Below are positions 1 to 8,270 of a DNA stretch of 15,953 nucleotides, in pieces; positions within the stretch are counted from its first letter, which is position 1, and each line of letters starts with the position of its first letter. The stretch is from JBDRGX01 sp043817485 [NCBI: bacterium] (GTDB lineage: Bacteria > JBDRGX01). Location: positions 1 to 15,953 of the forward strand of contig JBDRGX010000019.1 of NCBI GenBank assembly GCA_043817485.1. The letters are read 5' to 3'. Made by a program: the position numbers and the translations under genes. The notes under the pieces were generated by a model, which saw only the letters and a list, made by a program, of their open reading frames with translations, made no database searches and was not told where the DNA came from.

Positions 1-4
1 ATAA

Positions 5-13
5 CCTCCTTTT
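5..13 (-). promoter_or_regulatory. Ribosome binding site of a divergent gene starting off the left edge
   Basis: Read on the minus strand this is AAAAGGAGG, a near-perfect Shine-Dalgarno sequence, followed by only TTAT before the window ends. A start codon is therefore expected within a few bases beyond position 1, and the gene runs away to the left. The stretch from 1 to about 130 is then a shared divergent upstream region. It also holds a 15-nt AT repeat (10-24 and 24-38) and a 7-bp inverted repeat (41-47 with 52-58) that could be part of the leftward promoter or leader. No clear minus-strand -35/-10 pair was found. Confidence 0.6.
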
Positions 14-65
14 ATTTATATATTTTTATTTATATATTTATAAAAGATTATTCTTTTACAAAAAA

Positions 66-115
66 TTAACATTTCTATTTAGTAATTATCGTTAACATTT
101 TGATTTAGTAATCAC
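66..115. repeat. Two direct repeat copies upstream of the H1-like gene, 26-bp period
   Basis: Copy one (66-89) and copy two (92-115) both read TTAACATTT, two variable bases, then ATTTAGTAAT. They are spaced 26 bp start to start, about two and a half helical turns. The second copy ends 16 bp before the -35 box at 132. The 10-mer TTAGTAATTA of copy one (79-88) recurs at 491-500, inside the predicted rmlA promoter spacer. The placement suits a regulator binding site between divergent genes, but AT-rich sequence makes chance similarity likely enough to keep confidence modest. Confidence 0.4.
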
Positions 116-131
116 ACAAATCATTTTTTTC

Positions 132-160
132 TTGACAAAAAAATTACTTAAAGAAAAAAT
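132..160 (+). promoter_or_regulatory. Predicted promoter for the H1-like peptide gene
   Basis: A perfect sigma70-type -35 box TTGACA lies at 132-137. With a 17-bp spacer the -10 position is 155-160 (AAAAAT), which is weak; AT-rich alternatives lie a few bases downstream (TAAATT at 160-165). The consensus -35, the strong SD and the terminator after the gene together support a dedicated short transcription unit. Confidence 0.5.
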
Positions 161-194
161 AAATTAAAAATTTAAAAAAAGGAGGAATAAAATA

Positions 195-293
195 ATGGCA
201 AAAGCTATCCCTGCAAAAAAAGTTGCTGTTACAAAAAAAACTGCTGTTGTAAAAAAAGCTGTTCCTAAAAAAAAATCTGGTTGCAAAAAATAG
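195..293 (+). CDS. 32-residue Lys/Ala/Val-rich histone H1-like peptide
   Basis: The ORF of 32 codons starts at ATG 195, nine bases after a strong GGAGG at 181-185. It encodes a peptide with 12 Lys, 6 Ala and 5 Val and no acidic residue, ending SGCKK. The core is a loose six-residue repeat of the type A-V-x-K-K (AVTKKT, AVVKKA, AVPKKK). Such composition is typical of the tails of bacterial histone H1-like proteins (HctB-type), which bind DNA non-specifically, so a nucleoid- or RNA-binding role is inferred, not shown. It is far shorter than HctB-type proteins and has a single Cys at residue 30. A promoter upstream and a perfect terminator hairpin just downstream make it very likely to be a real monocistronic gene. 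The alternative is that the transcript acts as a small RNA. Confidence 0.7.
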   Translation: MAKAIPAKKVAVTKKTAVVKKAVPKKKSGCKK

Positions 294-302
294 ATTGTTG
301 TG

Positions 303-347
303 TAAAACAAAAAAGCAGAGGAATAATTCCTCTGCTTTTTTGTTTTA
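303..347 (+). terminator. Strong intrinsic terminator (perfect 21-bp hairpin)
   Basis: Bases 303-323 pair perfectly with 327-347 around a 3-base TAA loop. The GC core is GCAGAGG/CCTCTGC, flanked by an A-run on the left arm and a T-run (336-341, then 343-346) on the right arm. The symmetry gives U-tracts on both strands, so it can work in both directions. It lies 9 bp after the stop of the H1-like gene and insulates it from rmlA. Confidence 0.92.
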
Positions 348-482
348 TACAGTTTAAAATAGAAAGTGATTAAAAAAACAAGTAATATTAAATTTCAATA
401 ATCATCTAGTAAAATAAAAAATCAAAAATATAGAAAAATAAAATTTTAAATTTTATTAAAATTAAAATTCTTGGTCAATTTC

Positions 483-511
483 TTGACAAATTAGTAATTA
501 AGCATTAAAAA
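483..511 (+). promoter_or_regulatory. Predicted promoter for rmlA
   Basis: TTGACA at 483-488 is a consensus -35 box. With a 17-bp spacer the -10 position is 506-511 (TAAAAA), a weak match. It sits after the terminator of the previous unit and 37 bp before the rmlA start, where a promoter is needed. The ribosome site AAAGGA is at 536-541, seven bases before the ATG. Confidence 0.5.
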
Positions 512-548
512 AAATTAAAATATTTTTTAAAATAAAAAGGATTTTAAA

Positions 549-1424
549 ATGAAAGGTATTATATTAGCTGGAGGAAGTGGAACAAGACTTTATCCAATTA
601 CACTTGGTATTTGTAAACAGCTTATTCCTCTTTATGATAAGCCTATGATTTATTATCCTTTGTCTATACTAATGTTAGCCGGAATAAAAGAAATTTTGAT
701 AATTACTACTGCTTCTGATTTATCTCATTTTCAAGAAATATTTAAAGATGGGTCTCATTTAGGATTAAAAATTTCTTATAAAATACAATTTCAACCAAAT
801 GGTCTTGCAGAAGCATTTATATTAGGGGAAGAATTTATAGGCGATGATGATGTTTGTTTAATATTAGGCGATAATATTTTTTATGGACATGGTTTGCCAA
901 ATTTATTTAAAAATGTTGTAAATGATGTAAAAACTATGAGAGGAGCAACTGTTTTTGGTTATTATGTTAAAGATCCAGAAAGATATGGAGTTATTGAATT
1001 TGATGAAAATAAAAAAGTTTTATCTGTTGAAGAAAAACCTCATAATCCCAAATCTAATTATATAATTACTGGTTTATATTTTTATGATAATCAAGTAATT
1101 GAAATTGCTAAAAATTTACAACCATCAAAAAGAGGGGAACTTGAAATTACAGATGTTAATAAAAAATATTTAGAAAAAGAAAAACTTAGAGTAAATCTTT
1201 TAGGGAGAGGATATGCTTGGCTTGATACTGGGACTTTTCAATCCCTTCTTGAAGCTGGTGAATTTATATCTGTTATTGAAAAAAGACAGGGCTTAAAAAT
1301 AGCTTGTATAGAAGAAATTGCTTATTCTTTAGGATATATAGATAAAGAACAATTATTAAAACTTGCAGAACCTTTTAAAAAAAATTCTTATGGACAATAT
1401 CTTTTTAAATTAATTCATTCGTAA
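549..1424 (+). CDS. rmlA: Glucose-1-phosphate thymidylyltransferase (RmlA/RfbA)
   Basis: Makes dTDP-glucose from dTTP and glucose-1-phosphate, the first step of the dTDP-L-rhamnose and related dTDP-sugar pathways feeding cell-surface polysaccharide synthesis; cytoplasmic. The N-terminus has the nucleotidyltransferase signature GGSGTRL (residues 8-14), followed by [40 protein letters not shown] and GELEITDVN then appear in the order and spacing of the RmlA family. At 291 residues it is full length. The family usually has AVSKQL where this protein has GICKQL, a minor variation. The other rml genes (rmlB, rmlC, rmlD) are not in the window, so this copy is separated from a classical rml operon. 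ftsQ follows after 15 bp, so the two are probably cotranscribed. Confidence 0.95.
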   Translation: MKGIILAGGSGTRLYPITLGICKQLIPLYDKPMIYYPLSILMLAGIKEILIITTASDLSHFQEIFKDGSHLGLKISYKIQFQPNGLAEAFILGEEFIGDDDVCLILGDNIFYGHGLPNLFKNVVNDVKTMRGATVFGYYVKDPERYGVIEFDENKKVLSVEEKPHNPKSNYIITGLYFYDNQVIEIAKNLQPSKRGELEITDVNKKYLEKEKLRVNLLGRGYAWLDTGTFQSLLEAGEFISVIEKRQGLKIACIEEIAYSLGYIDKEQLLKLAEPFKKNSYGQYLFKLIHS

Positions 1425-1439
1425 AAAATAGAAAAAAAC

Positions 1440-2324
1440 ATGAGAAAAAAAAGAAAATTTCGAATAAAAAGTAAAAAAAAGAATTTTTTCAAAAAAATAT
1501 GGTTAAATATCAAAATTTTATTTTTTATTTTTTTAGTTTTAGGTGGTGGATTTTATATTAATCAAAATATAAAAACTTTTCCTTATTTTCAATTTCAAAA
1601 AATTAATATTGTAGGACAAAAAACTTTATCAAAAAAAGAAATTTTAGATTTAGTTAGTTTAAGACAAAATATTTCTTTATTTTCAATAAATACCTCTTTA
1701 ATAAAAAAAAGAATTCTTGAACATCCTCAAATAAAATTAGCAAATATAACCAAAATATTTCCGGGAATATTAAAAATAAACATAGAAGAAAGAATTCCAG
1801 TAGTTTTGTTATCTCATTCATCTGGGAAAATTATTTTTGGAATAGATAAAGAAAAAATTATTTTTCCCATAAAAAAAGAATACTTGAATAGACCTTTCAT
1901 AAAGGGATTAAAAAGAGAAAAAATTCAATTAGGAGTAGATAATAAAATTAAAGAAATTGATAGTATTATAAATTTTTTTGAAATAAATAATACAATTAAT
2001 TCTTCTTTTTGGGGGAAAATATCTTATATAGATATTTCTAATTGGCCTAATTTAGATTTATATTTTAGAGATGAAACAGAACCTTTAATAAAATTAAGAG
2101 CAGATATAAATAAAAATAAATGGATGGTTTTTCTTAAACATTATAATTTTTTTAAAAATCAGGCAGAAAAAATTTTTTATATAGATTTGCGTTTTGGTGA
2201 TGATGTAATTATTCAAACACAAAATGAAAAAAAAATACTACAAGATCAAAATTCTTTAATTCCTTTAAAAGATTCATTAGAAAATAAAAATAATGTTATT
2301 AATAAAAATATTTCTAACCATTAA
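1440..2324 (+). CDS. ftsQ: Cell division protein FtsQ/DivIB
   Basis: A bitopic inner-membrane protein of the divisome that links early and late division proteins (FtsB/FtsL). A strongly basic cytoplasmic N-terminus (residues 1-25) leads into one transmembrane helix at about 24-41. An FtsQ-type POTRA domain follows at about 50-120 (INIVGQKTLSKKEIL, ISLFSINT, IKLANITKIFPGILKINIEER), then a beta domain (WPNLDLYFRD, IDLRFGDDVIIQ). Length 294 is normal. No strong SD is visible before the ATG, and it probably relies on cotranscription with rmlA. The usual ftsA/ftsZ or mur genes are not next to it, so the gene lies outside a dcw-type cluster in this genome. Confidence 0.88.
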   Translation: MRKKRKFRIKSKKKNFFKKIWLNIKILFFIFLVLGGGFYINQNIKTFPYFQFQKINIVGQKTLSKKEILDLVSLRQNISLFSINTSLIKKRILEHPQIKLANITKIFPGILKINIEERIPVVLLSHSSGKIIFGIDKEKIIFPIKKEYLNRPFIKGLKREKIQLGVDNKIKEIDSIINFFEINNTINSSFWGKISYIDISNWPNLDLYFRDETEPLIKLRADINKNKWMVFLKHYNFFKNQAEKIFYIDLRFGDDVIIQTQNEKKILQDQNSLIPLKDSLENKNNVINKNISNH

Positions 2325-2331
2325 AAAAATC

Positions 2332-2357
2332 TTGACTTTTTGGAAGAGGGGTATACA
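2332..2357 (+). promoter_or_regulatory. Possible promoter after ftsQ
   Basis: TTGACT (2332-2337) and TATACA (2352-2357) resemble -35 and -10 boxes, but the spacer is only 14 bp, shorter than the usual 16-18. The short G-rich patch between them (GGAAGAGGGG) is unusual for this AT-rich sequence. It could drive the small ORF at 2380 and the TPR gene at 2594. Confidence 0.3.
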
Positions 2358-2379
2358 GGGAACTAAAGGATTAAAGTTT

Positions 2380-2499
2380 ATGAAAGAGAAATTAGTAAGA
2401 ATAAAAATAGATGAAAAATATTTTAAAATTATAATTACAAATTTTTGTATTTTAGTTATTTTTTGCCAAAGTGTTATTATCTTTTGGAATGTAATTTAA
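2380..2499 (+). CDS. Possible 39-residue single-pass membrane peptide
   Basis: The ORF starts at ATG 2380, ten bases after AAAGGA (2364-2369). It encodes a basic N-terminal half (MKEKLVRIKIDEKYFK) and a hydrophobic segment at about residues 16-39 (IIITNFCILVIFCQSVIIFW), which would make one membrane helix with the N-terminus inside. A longer reading from ATG 2293 would start inside the ftsQ tail and adds residues without character, so the shorter start is preferred. No family is recognised. It lies between ftsQ and the TPR gene behind a possible promoter. In AT-rich DNA hydrophobic short ORFs arise by chance, so this is tentative. Confidence 0.35.
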   Translation: MKEKLVRIKIDEKYFKIIITNFCILVIFCQSVIIFWNVI

Positions 2500-2525
2500 T
2501 TTCAAATATATTGTTTTAGATTTTG

Positions 2526-2565
2526 GTCATTCGAATTTGTTTTGAATTTCGAATTTCGATATTTG
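2526..2565. repeat. TTCGAATT-type intergenic repeat
   Basis: The palindromic octamer TTCGAATT occurs at 2530-2537 and 2548-2555, with near-copies TTTGAATT (2541-2548) and TTCGATAT (2555-2562). The run is preceded by GGTCA. The composition (repeated TCGA cores) differs from the surrounding spacer. From memory, similar strings of ATTTCGAATTTCG occur in intergenic regions of assorted environmental bacterial genomes, so it may be a dispersed element; this was not checked. Confidence 0.5.
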
Positions 2566-2593
2566 TATTTTATCTGTTTTATAAGAGAGGTAT

Positions 2594-5500
2594 ATGTTGA
2601 AGAAAAAAAATCTTATTTTAAAAGTTTTTTTAATTATAATGATATTTTTAAATTCAATTTTTGCTAATCAAAAAAATGAATCTTTATTGCAAAAAGAAGA
2701 ACAATATTATGAAAAAGAAACTAAAGAAATAAAAGAACTTAAATCTACATTGATTAAAGAAAAATCTGATTTAGTAAATTTGCTTAATAAATTACTTATT
2801 TTAAAAACAGCTATTTCTTATACTAATGAAAATGAACAAATGATTGTAGAAATTGATAAAAAATGTGATGAAGTTAGAAAATTAATTCATAAAATTATTC
2901 CTGCAGAACCTTTAAAAGAACAAAATATTTCTGCAAGAATGGAATTTAGAAAAGCACTTAATTATTATAAAAAAGAAAACTATTTAATTTGTATTTCTTT
3001 GCTTTTACATATCTTGGAATCTTATCCTAAATTTCCAAATAAAGATGATTGTATTTTTTTATTAGGAGAATGCTTTTATGGATTAGATGATATGGCTAAA
3101 GCAGAAAATGAATATAAAAAAATTTTAGAACTATATCCAAATTCTAAATATCTTCCTCATAGTTTATTTGCTCTTCAAATGATTCAATATAAATCTGAAA
3201 ATTATGAAGAATCTTTATATTTTTATTCCTTGATACCTAAAAAATATTTTTCTTTATCTATTACAGAACCAAGTCATTATATTGCTGGATTAAGTTATTA
3301 TCATTTAGAAATGTTTGATGAAGCAATAGAAGTAATTAAAAATATTGATAAAAAAAGTAAATATTATGGAATTACTCAACAGTTAACAGGAATGCTTTAT
3401 ATTAAAAAAGGAGATTTATATAAATCTATTAAATGTTTTGAAAAAATTATTGATAATTGTTCTCCAAGTAGAGCTGCAGAAAATGAACTTATAAAAATAG
3501 CACATCTTAATTTAGGATATCTTTATTATGAAACAAATAATTTTTCGTATGCACTTAAAGAATTTAGTTTAATTGCTAAAAAAAATAATAAATATTATTA
3601 TGATGATGCTTTGTTTGGTTTGGCTTGGACATATATAAAATATAACAATTATTCTGTTGCTATAGATATTTTAAATAAGCTTATTAATGAAGTCCCTAAT
3701 AGTGATTTAGTTTTGGATTCTCAAATTACTATTGGAGATTTGTATTTGAAAAAAAGGGATTATGATACGGCATATAAATTTTATCAAAATATAAAAGATA
3801 ATATTTTTTCTAAAATGTCTGTTGAAATAAAAAAAGGAAAAGATTTTATAAAAACATTGGAAGAAGAATGTAAAAATTTGAACGAAAATATAGAATCTTT
3901 ACAAAAATTAGCTGTTTCTATGCAAGGCCAAAAACAAGAATTAAATTATGAAAAAATTGTTATTAATATAAATAATTTTAAATTTCTTTATAAACAAATT
4001 CTTCGTTCTAAAAAATCTTTAGAAAACAAAGTAGCAAAACAATCAATTTTTTTACAAAATGGGATTGAAAAAGCAGAATATGGAATAAGTACATTATCTT
4101 TTATTAAGGCCGAAGAATTTGACAAAGAAATTCAAAAATTATCTAAAAAAATAAATGAAGAAAAAGAAAAACTTGAAAAACAAGGATTAGAAAAAAAAGT
4201 TTTTGAAGAAAAAATATCTTTTATAGAGAAAAATTTTGAGAAAGAAATTGATAAAATTGAAAATCAACAGCAAGAATGTAGAAAAAAAACACTTGTTTTA
4301 TATCAACAATTTGAAAAAAAATTCCCAGATAGTAAATTAATGTCAGGAGTTCTGTATCATATTGCTCATTTATATTTAGAAGATGCAAATTTTAAATATA
4401 AAAAAGAAATGCAAAATTATGAAGCAGAATATGAAAAATATGAACAAAATTTAGTAAAAACTTTGCCATTAGAACCTTTACATGATTATAGAGAAACTAT
4501 TAAAATATATGAAAATTTGATACAAAAATATCCCGATAATAAATTTACTAGTGCAAGTATGTATGAATTAGGTTATTGTTTAAATGAACAAGGAGAACGA
4601 TTAAAAGCAAAAAATATTTTTGAAAAATTTGTTGAAAAATTTTCAGATAGTTCATATGCAGCAGAAGTATGGCTTAGATTAGGAGAATATTATTTTGATG
4701 AAGGACCAATAGAAAAAGCTGTAAGTTGTTATGAAAAAGTACTTTCTTTTTGGGATAGTATATATTTTGATAAAGCTCTTTATAAATTAGGATGGACATA
4801 TTATCGTTTAAGTAATTATTCTGGAGCAATCAGTTCTTTTATTTTTTTACTTGAAGATGGTTATCTTTCTGAAAAATTTGGAAAAGATTCTTTGAAAACA
4901 AGTGTTGATTTAAAAGATGAAGCATTAGAATATATTGCTATAAGTTTTTGTGAATTTGTAGATGTTCATAAAGTAAAAGAATTTTTAACAGAATTAGGAG
5001 AAAGGCCTTATAATATAGAAATACTTTATAGAATGGCGAATATTTATGCAAAATTGAATAAAAATACTAAAGCCATTGATGTATGTAATTTATTATTACA
5101 AACTTATCCTAATTCTTCTTTGTGTCCAGAAATTCAAAAAACAATTATTGAATGTTATGAAAAAGAAAAAGATTTTGTAAATGCTATTATTGCCAGAGAA
5201 AAAATTGTAGCAAATTATAGTAAAGATTCTGAATGGGTTAAAAAAAATCCTAATGCAAAAATAAATGAAATAAATCAATTAAGAGAAAAATCTGCATATA
5301 TTGTAAGTTCATATTATCATATGCAAGCAGAAAAAAATAAAAATAATGAAACATGCGAAATTGCTATTCAAAAATATAAAAATTATTTAACAGAATTTCC
5401 ATCTAATGAAAAATCTTATGAATTAAATTATAGATTAGCAGAATGTCTTTATTTTGTTGGAAAATATGATGAAGCATATAATGAATATCTAAAAATAAGT

Positions 5501-7894
5501 AATTATGAAAAAACAGAATATAAAGAAATATCTTGTAATAATGCTATTGTTTGTGCCCAAAAAATATTAGGAGAAGACTTTTTTAAAGAAGAAATAAAAA
5601 AAATTGAAGAAAAATCATCAGAAGAAATTAAAAAAGAAGAAACCGCTCAAATTGTTCAAAAAGAATTAACAAAAGAAGCTTTAAATTTTATTATTGCTTG
5701 TGAAAATTATGTTAAAAAATTTCCAAATAAAGAAAATGTTCCAGAAATAATTTCAAAAATAGGTGCTTTATATTATAAATTTGGGTATTTAGAAAAATCG
5801 CGAATAGAATATTTGAAAATAATAGAAAATTATCCCGAAAGTAAAATTGCAACTTCTTCTAATAAATGGATTGCTCGAAGTTTTTATGAAGAAAAAAAAT
5901 ATGAAGAAGCAGAAAAATGGTTTAAAGTATTATATCAAACATCTATTGAAACAAATCTTAAAACTGAAGGGTCTCTTGGAATGGCTCAATCAGCGTATTT
6001 ACAAGCAGATTCTTTAAAAGAAAAAGGAAATTTTGCTGAAGCAGCTTTGGCTTATGAAAAAGTAACAAAAAATTATCCCGAATATAAATTTAGCGATCAA
6101 GCATTATTTAATGCATCTTTAAATTATGAAAAAATAAATGATTTTGTTAAAGCAAATATTTGTTATGAAAATTTATTTAATGCTTATATTGCATCTAAAT
6201 ATGCACCTTCTGCATTATTTAATGCTGCAACAAATTGTTTTGAAAAACTTTTAGATTATAAAAATGCTTCCAGATTATATAATTTATTAGCAGAAAAATT
6301 TCCAAATGATAAAAATGCTTCTTCTTCTTTATATAATGTAGCTTTATGTTATAATAAATTAGAAAATAAAGAAGAAAGTGCTTTTTATTTAGAAAAATTA
6401 GCAGATAAATATCCAAACAAAGAAGAGTCAAAAGAATCTTTATTTAATGCAGGTCGAATATATGAAGACAAAAAAGATTTGGAATCTACTATTCGAGTAT
6501 TTTCAAAATTTAGTCAAAGATATTTTTCGGATATTCGAGTAATTCATTCTTTATGTGCTGTTGGATTTGCATATTATGAATTAAAAAATTATCAAGAAGC
6601 CAAATTATTTTTTGATAAATTAGAAGAAATTTATAAAAAATTACAAATAGAAGAAAAAGAAAAATATCTTTCTTATATAGCTAAAGCAAATTTTATGCGA
6701 GCAGAAATATCTTTAGCAAATTATTTGAATTACAACATAACCTTGCCTTTAATCAAATCTATAAAAACAAAAGTTGAATTAAGAGATAATGTTCTTAATT
6801 TTTATGAAAATACAGCTAAATTACAAATAGAAGAATGGACTATTCAATCTATTTATAAAATCGGCTTTATTTGGGAAAATTTTGCTAATGCAATTATTAA
6901 ATCTCCTATTCCAGAATTAGAAAAAGGAATAACTGTTGAAAATTATATGTTGGATTTAAAAAATCAAATGTTAATACATAAATATACTGCTATTAATACT
7001 TATAAAAAAAACATAGAATTTAATGTGAATAATATTTGGATTGAAAAATCAAAAGAAGGAATAAAAAGAATTTGTGAAGAAATTTATACCATTTGTGAAG
7101 ATTATATTAAAACTGGAGAAAAAAAACAATATTCTGAATATTCTGGCTCTAAAAAATCTTTTTTGGAAATTTTTAAATATAAAGTTGGAAAAAAAGAAGA
7201 AGCAATAACATTTTTTGAAAATACTGTAAAAATAATAAATAATATCAAATTAAATCTTTCTAAATATAATCTTGAAAATGAAGAAACAAAAAAAATTAAA
7301 GAAATATTTTTTAAAGTACAAATAAAAACAGGAGAAATTTATGAAGAAATATCAGAACTTTATTTAAAATCTGAAATTCCTTCTAAACTTTCATCTGAAG
7401 AACTTTTTTCTTATTTAACTCAAGTAAAACAAAAAGCAGTAGAATATATTCAAAAAGCTATTTCTGTTTATGAAAAAAATATAGAAAAAAAATCTGATAA
7501 AAATGAATGGAATTTAAAAAATACAGAATATTTAATGAGAGTATATTATAAATTAGGTACAATATATGAAGAAATAATTACTTTAATTGCTAATTATGAA
7601 AGACCAAAAGATTTATCTCCAGAACAGTTAGAAGAACTTAATTTTCAATTAGAAGAATTATCTATGAGTATAGAAGATAAAGTAATATCTTCATATAATA
7701 CAGCTTTAACAAAAGCAAAAAATGAATTTATTGAAAATGAATGGGTAGAAAAAATTAAACAAAAATTAACTCGATTAAATCCAGATAATCCTTTATTAAA
7801 ATCAAAAACAGAAAATCCAATTTCTTCTAATACATCTATTTCTAAAGAAAATATTCCTTTTTCAAAAATAGAAAAACCAGAAGAAAAAAAATAA
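2594..7894 (+). CDS. Giant secreted TPR/coiled-coil protein (1766 residues)
   Basis: The N-terminus has a signal peptide (basic MLKKK, hydrophobic core, likely cleavage after SIFA, residue about 24), so the protein is exported, probably to the periplasm. The first TPR array spans about residues 118-405 (LLGECFYGLDDMAKAENEYKK and similar helical pairs with tandem YPNSK-type turns). A Lys/Glu-rich coiled coil follows at about 408-562. Further TPR arrays span about 567-993 and 1033-1346, separated by a charged linker. The C-terminal 320 residues hold three degenerate modules of about 85-95 residues (near 1415-1497, 1567-1650 and 1645-1733), then a Ser/Pro/Lys tail. Repeats of this kind (as in CpoB/YbgF and BamD) bind partner proteins, so a scaffold role is inferred. 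The SD GAGAGG is only 3 bp from the ATG; a TTG one codon on would space better. Long TPR proteins occur with ExbB/ExbD/AgmX-type TonB sets, as encoded downstream. No catalytic domain is seen. Confidence 0.88.
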   Translation: MLKKKNLILKVFLIIMIFLNSIFANQKNESLLQKEEQYYEKETKEIKELKSTLIKEKSDLVNLLNKLLILKTAISYTNENEQMIVEIDKKCDEVRKLIHKIIPAEPLKEQNISARMEFRKALNYYKKENYLICISLLLHILESYPKFPNKDDCIFLLGECFYGLDDMAKAENEYKKILELYPNSKYLPHSLFALQMIQYKSENYEESLYFYSLIPKKYFSLSITEPSHYIAGLSYYHLEMFDEAIEVIKNIDKKSKYYGITQQLTGMLYIKKGDLYKSIKCFEKIIDNCSPSRAAENELIKIAHLNLGYLYYETNNFSYALKEFSLIAKKNNKYYYDDALFGLAWTYIKYNNYSVAIDILNKLINEVPNSDLVLDSQITIGDLYLKKRDYDTAYKFYQNIKDNIFSKMSVEIKKGKDFIKTLEEECKNLNENIESLQKLAVSMQGQKQELNYEKIVININNFKFLYKQILRSKKSLENKVAKQSIFLQNGIEKAEYGISTLSFIKAEEFDKEIQKLSKKINEEKEKLEKQGLEKKVFEEKISFIEKNFEKEIDKIENQQQECRKKTLVLYQQFEKKFPDSKLMSGVLYHIAHLYLEDANFKYKKEMQNYEAEYEKYEQNLVKTLPLEPLHDYRETIKIYENLIQKYPDNKFTSASMYELGYCLNEQGERLKAKNIFEKFVEKFSDSSYAAEVWLRLGEYYFDEGPIEKAVSCYEKVLSFWDSIYFDKALYKLGWTYYRLSNYSGAISSFIFLLEDGYLSEKFGKDSLKTSVDLKDEALEYIAISFCEFVDVHKVKEFLTELGERPYNIEILYRMANIYAKLNKNTKAIDVCNLLLQTYPNSSLCPEIQKTIIECYEKEKDFVNAIIAREKIVANYSKDSEWVKKNPNAKINEINQLREKSAYIVSSYYHMQAEKNKNNETCEIAIQKYKNYLTEFPSNEKSYELNYRLAECLYFVGKYDEAYNEYLKISNYEKTEYKEISCNNAIVCAQKILGEDFFKEEIKKIEEKSSEEIKKEETAQIVQKELTKEALNFIIACENYVKKFPNKENVPEIISKIGALYYKFGYLEKSRIEYLKIIENYPESKIATSSNKWIARSFYEEKKYEEAEKWFKVLYQTSIETNLKTEGSLGMAQSAYLQADSLKEKGNFAEAALAYEKVTKNYPEYKFSDQALFNASLNYEKINDFVKANICYENLFNAYIASKYAPSALFNAATNCFEKLLDYKNASRLYNLLAEKFPNDKNASSSLYNVALCYNKLENKEESAFYLEKLADKYPNKEESKESLFNAGRIYEDKKDLESTIRVFSKFSQRYFSDIRVIHSLCAVGFAYYELKNYQEAKLFFDKLEEIYKKLQIEEKEKYLSYIAKANFMRAEISLANYLNYNITLPLIKSIKTKVELRDNVLNFYENTAKLQIEEWTIQSIYKIGFIWENFANAIIKSPIPELEKGITVENYMLDLKNQMLIHKYTAINTYKKNIEFNVNNIWIEKSKEGIKRICEEIYTICEDYIKTGEKKQYSEYSGSKKSFLEIFKYKVGKKEEAITFFENTVKIINNIKLNLSKYNLENEETKKIKEIFFKVQIKTGEIYEEISELYLKSEIPSKLSSEELFSYLTQVKQKAVEYIQKAISVYEKNIEKKSDKNEWNLKNTEYLMRVYYKLGTIYEEIITLIANYERPKDLSPEQLEELNFQLEELSMSIEDKVISSYNTALTKAKNEFIENEWVEKIKQKLTRLNPDNPLLKSKTENPISSNTSISKENIPFSKIEKPEEKK

Positions 7895-7906
7895 AAGAGG
7901 TGCATT

Positions 7907-8167
7907 ATGAACAAAATTATATTTATTTTTTTAATTGTGTTTTATTTTACAATTCCTATTTTTGCAGAAGAAGAAAAAAGTTCAGAATCAAAAACAAAAA
8001 GTAAAGAAATTGTTATGGAAGAAATAGAAATTGTTGGAAAAATAGAAAAACCTCAAGCAATATATATAATTCCTAAAGCAAAATCTGAATTAGAATTAGA
8101 AGATGTAGATTTAAGTAAATCTTTTATTGATGATATCATAGAACCATTGGATCCATTAAACAATTAG
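7907..8167 (+). CDS. Small secreted protein of unknown function next to the TPR gene
   Basis: This 86-residue protein has a clear signal peptide (MNKIIFIFLIVFYFTIPIFA, cleavage after residue 20) followed by a charged linker rich in Glu, Ser and Lys. A short conserved-looking core follows (EEIEIVGKIEKPQAIYIIPK, about residues 38-57), then an acidic C-terminus (SFIDDIIEPLDPLNN). It starts 12 bp after the TPR gene stop with a well-spaced GAGG (7897-7900), so it is almost certainly cotranscribed and probably works with the TPR protein. I do not recognise a named family. The core loosely resembles small proteins found beside TPR/ExbBD gene sets in other diderms, but that is recollection only. The role may be as an adaptor or ligand peptide in the periplasm. 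Confidence 0.75.
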   Translation: MNKIIFIFLIVFYFTIPIFAEEEKSSESKTKSKEIVMEEIEIVGKIEKPQAIYIIPKAKSELELEDVDLSKSFIDDIIEPLDPLNN

Positions 8168-8270
8168 GCAATTATATATATAACGGCAAAAAATAGTTAA
8201 CAAACAATTCAAAAAAAATATGCAAGTAGATGTATTTATGGATAAAGTTAAGTTTTTATATATATATTAA

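Noticed and set aside
2293-2379. Longer start for the small ORF after ftsQ
   Set aside because: Begins inside the ftsQ coding end and spans the possible promoter; the ATG at 2380 has the better ribosome site.
5096-5278. 60-residue minus-strand ORF inside the TPR gene
   Set aside because: Phe/Ile/Tyr-rich antisense of a Lys/Glu/Asn-rich coding frame; no ribosome site.
6219-6431. 70-residue minus-strand ORF inside the TPR gene
   Set aside because: Antisense shadow of the TPR reading frame; no start signal.
7645-7914. 89-residue minus-strand ORF overlapping the end of the TPR gene
   Set aside because: Mirror of the real coding frame, lies over the TPR stop and the next start; composition is that of antisense DNA.
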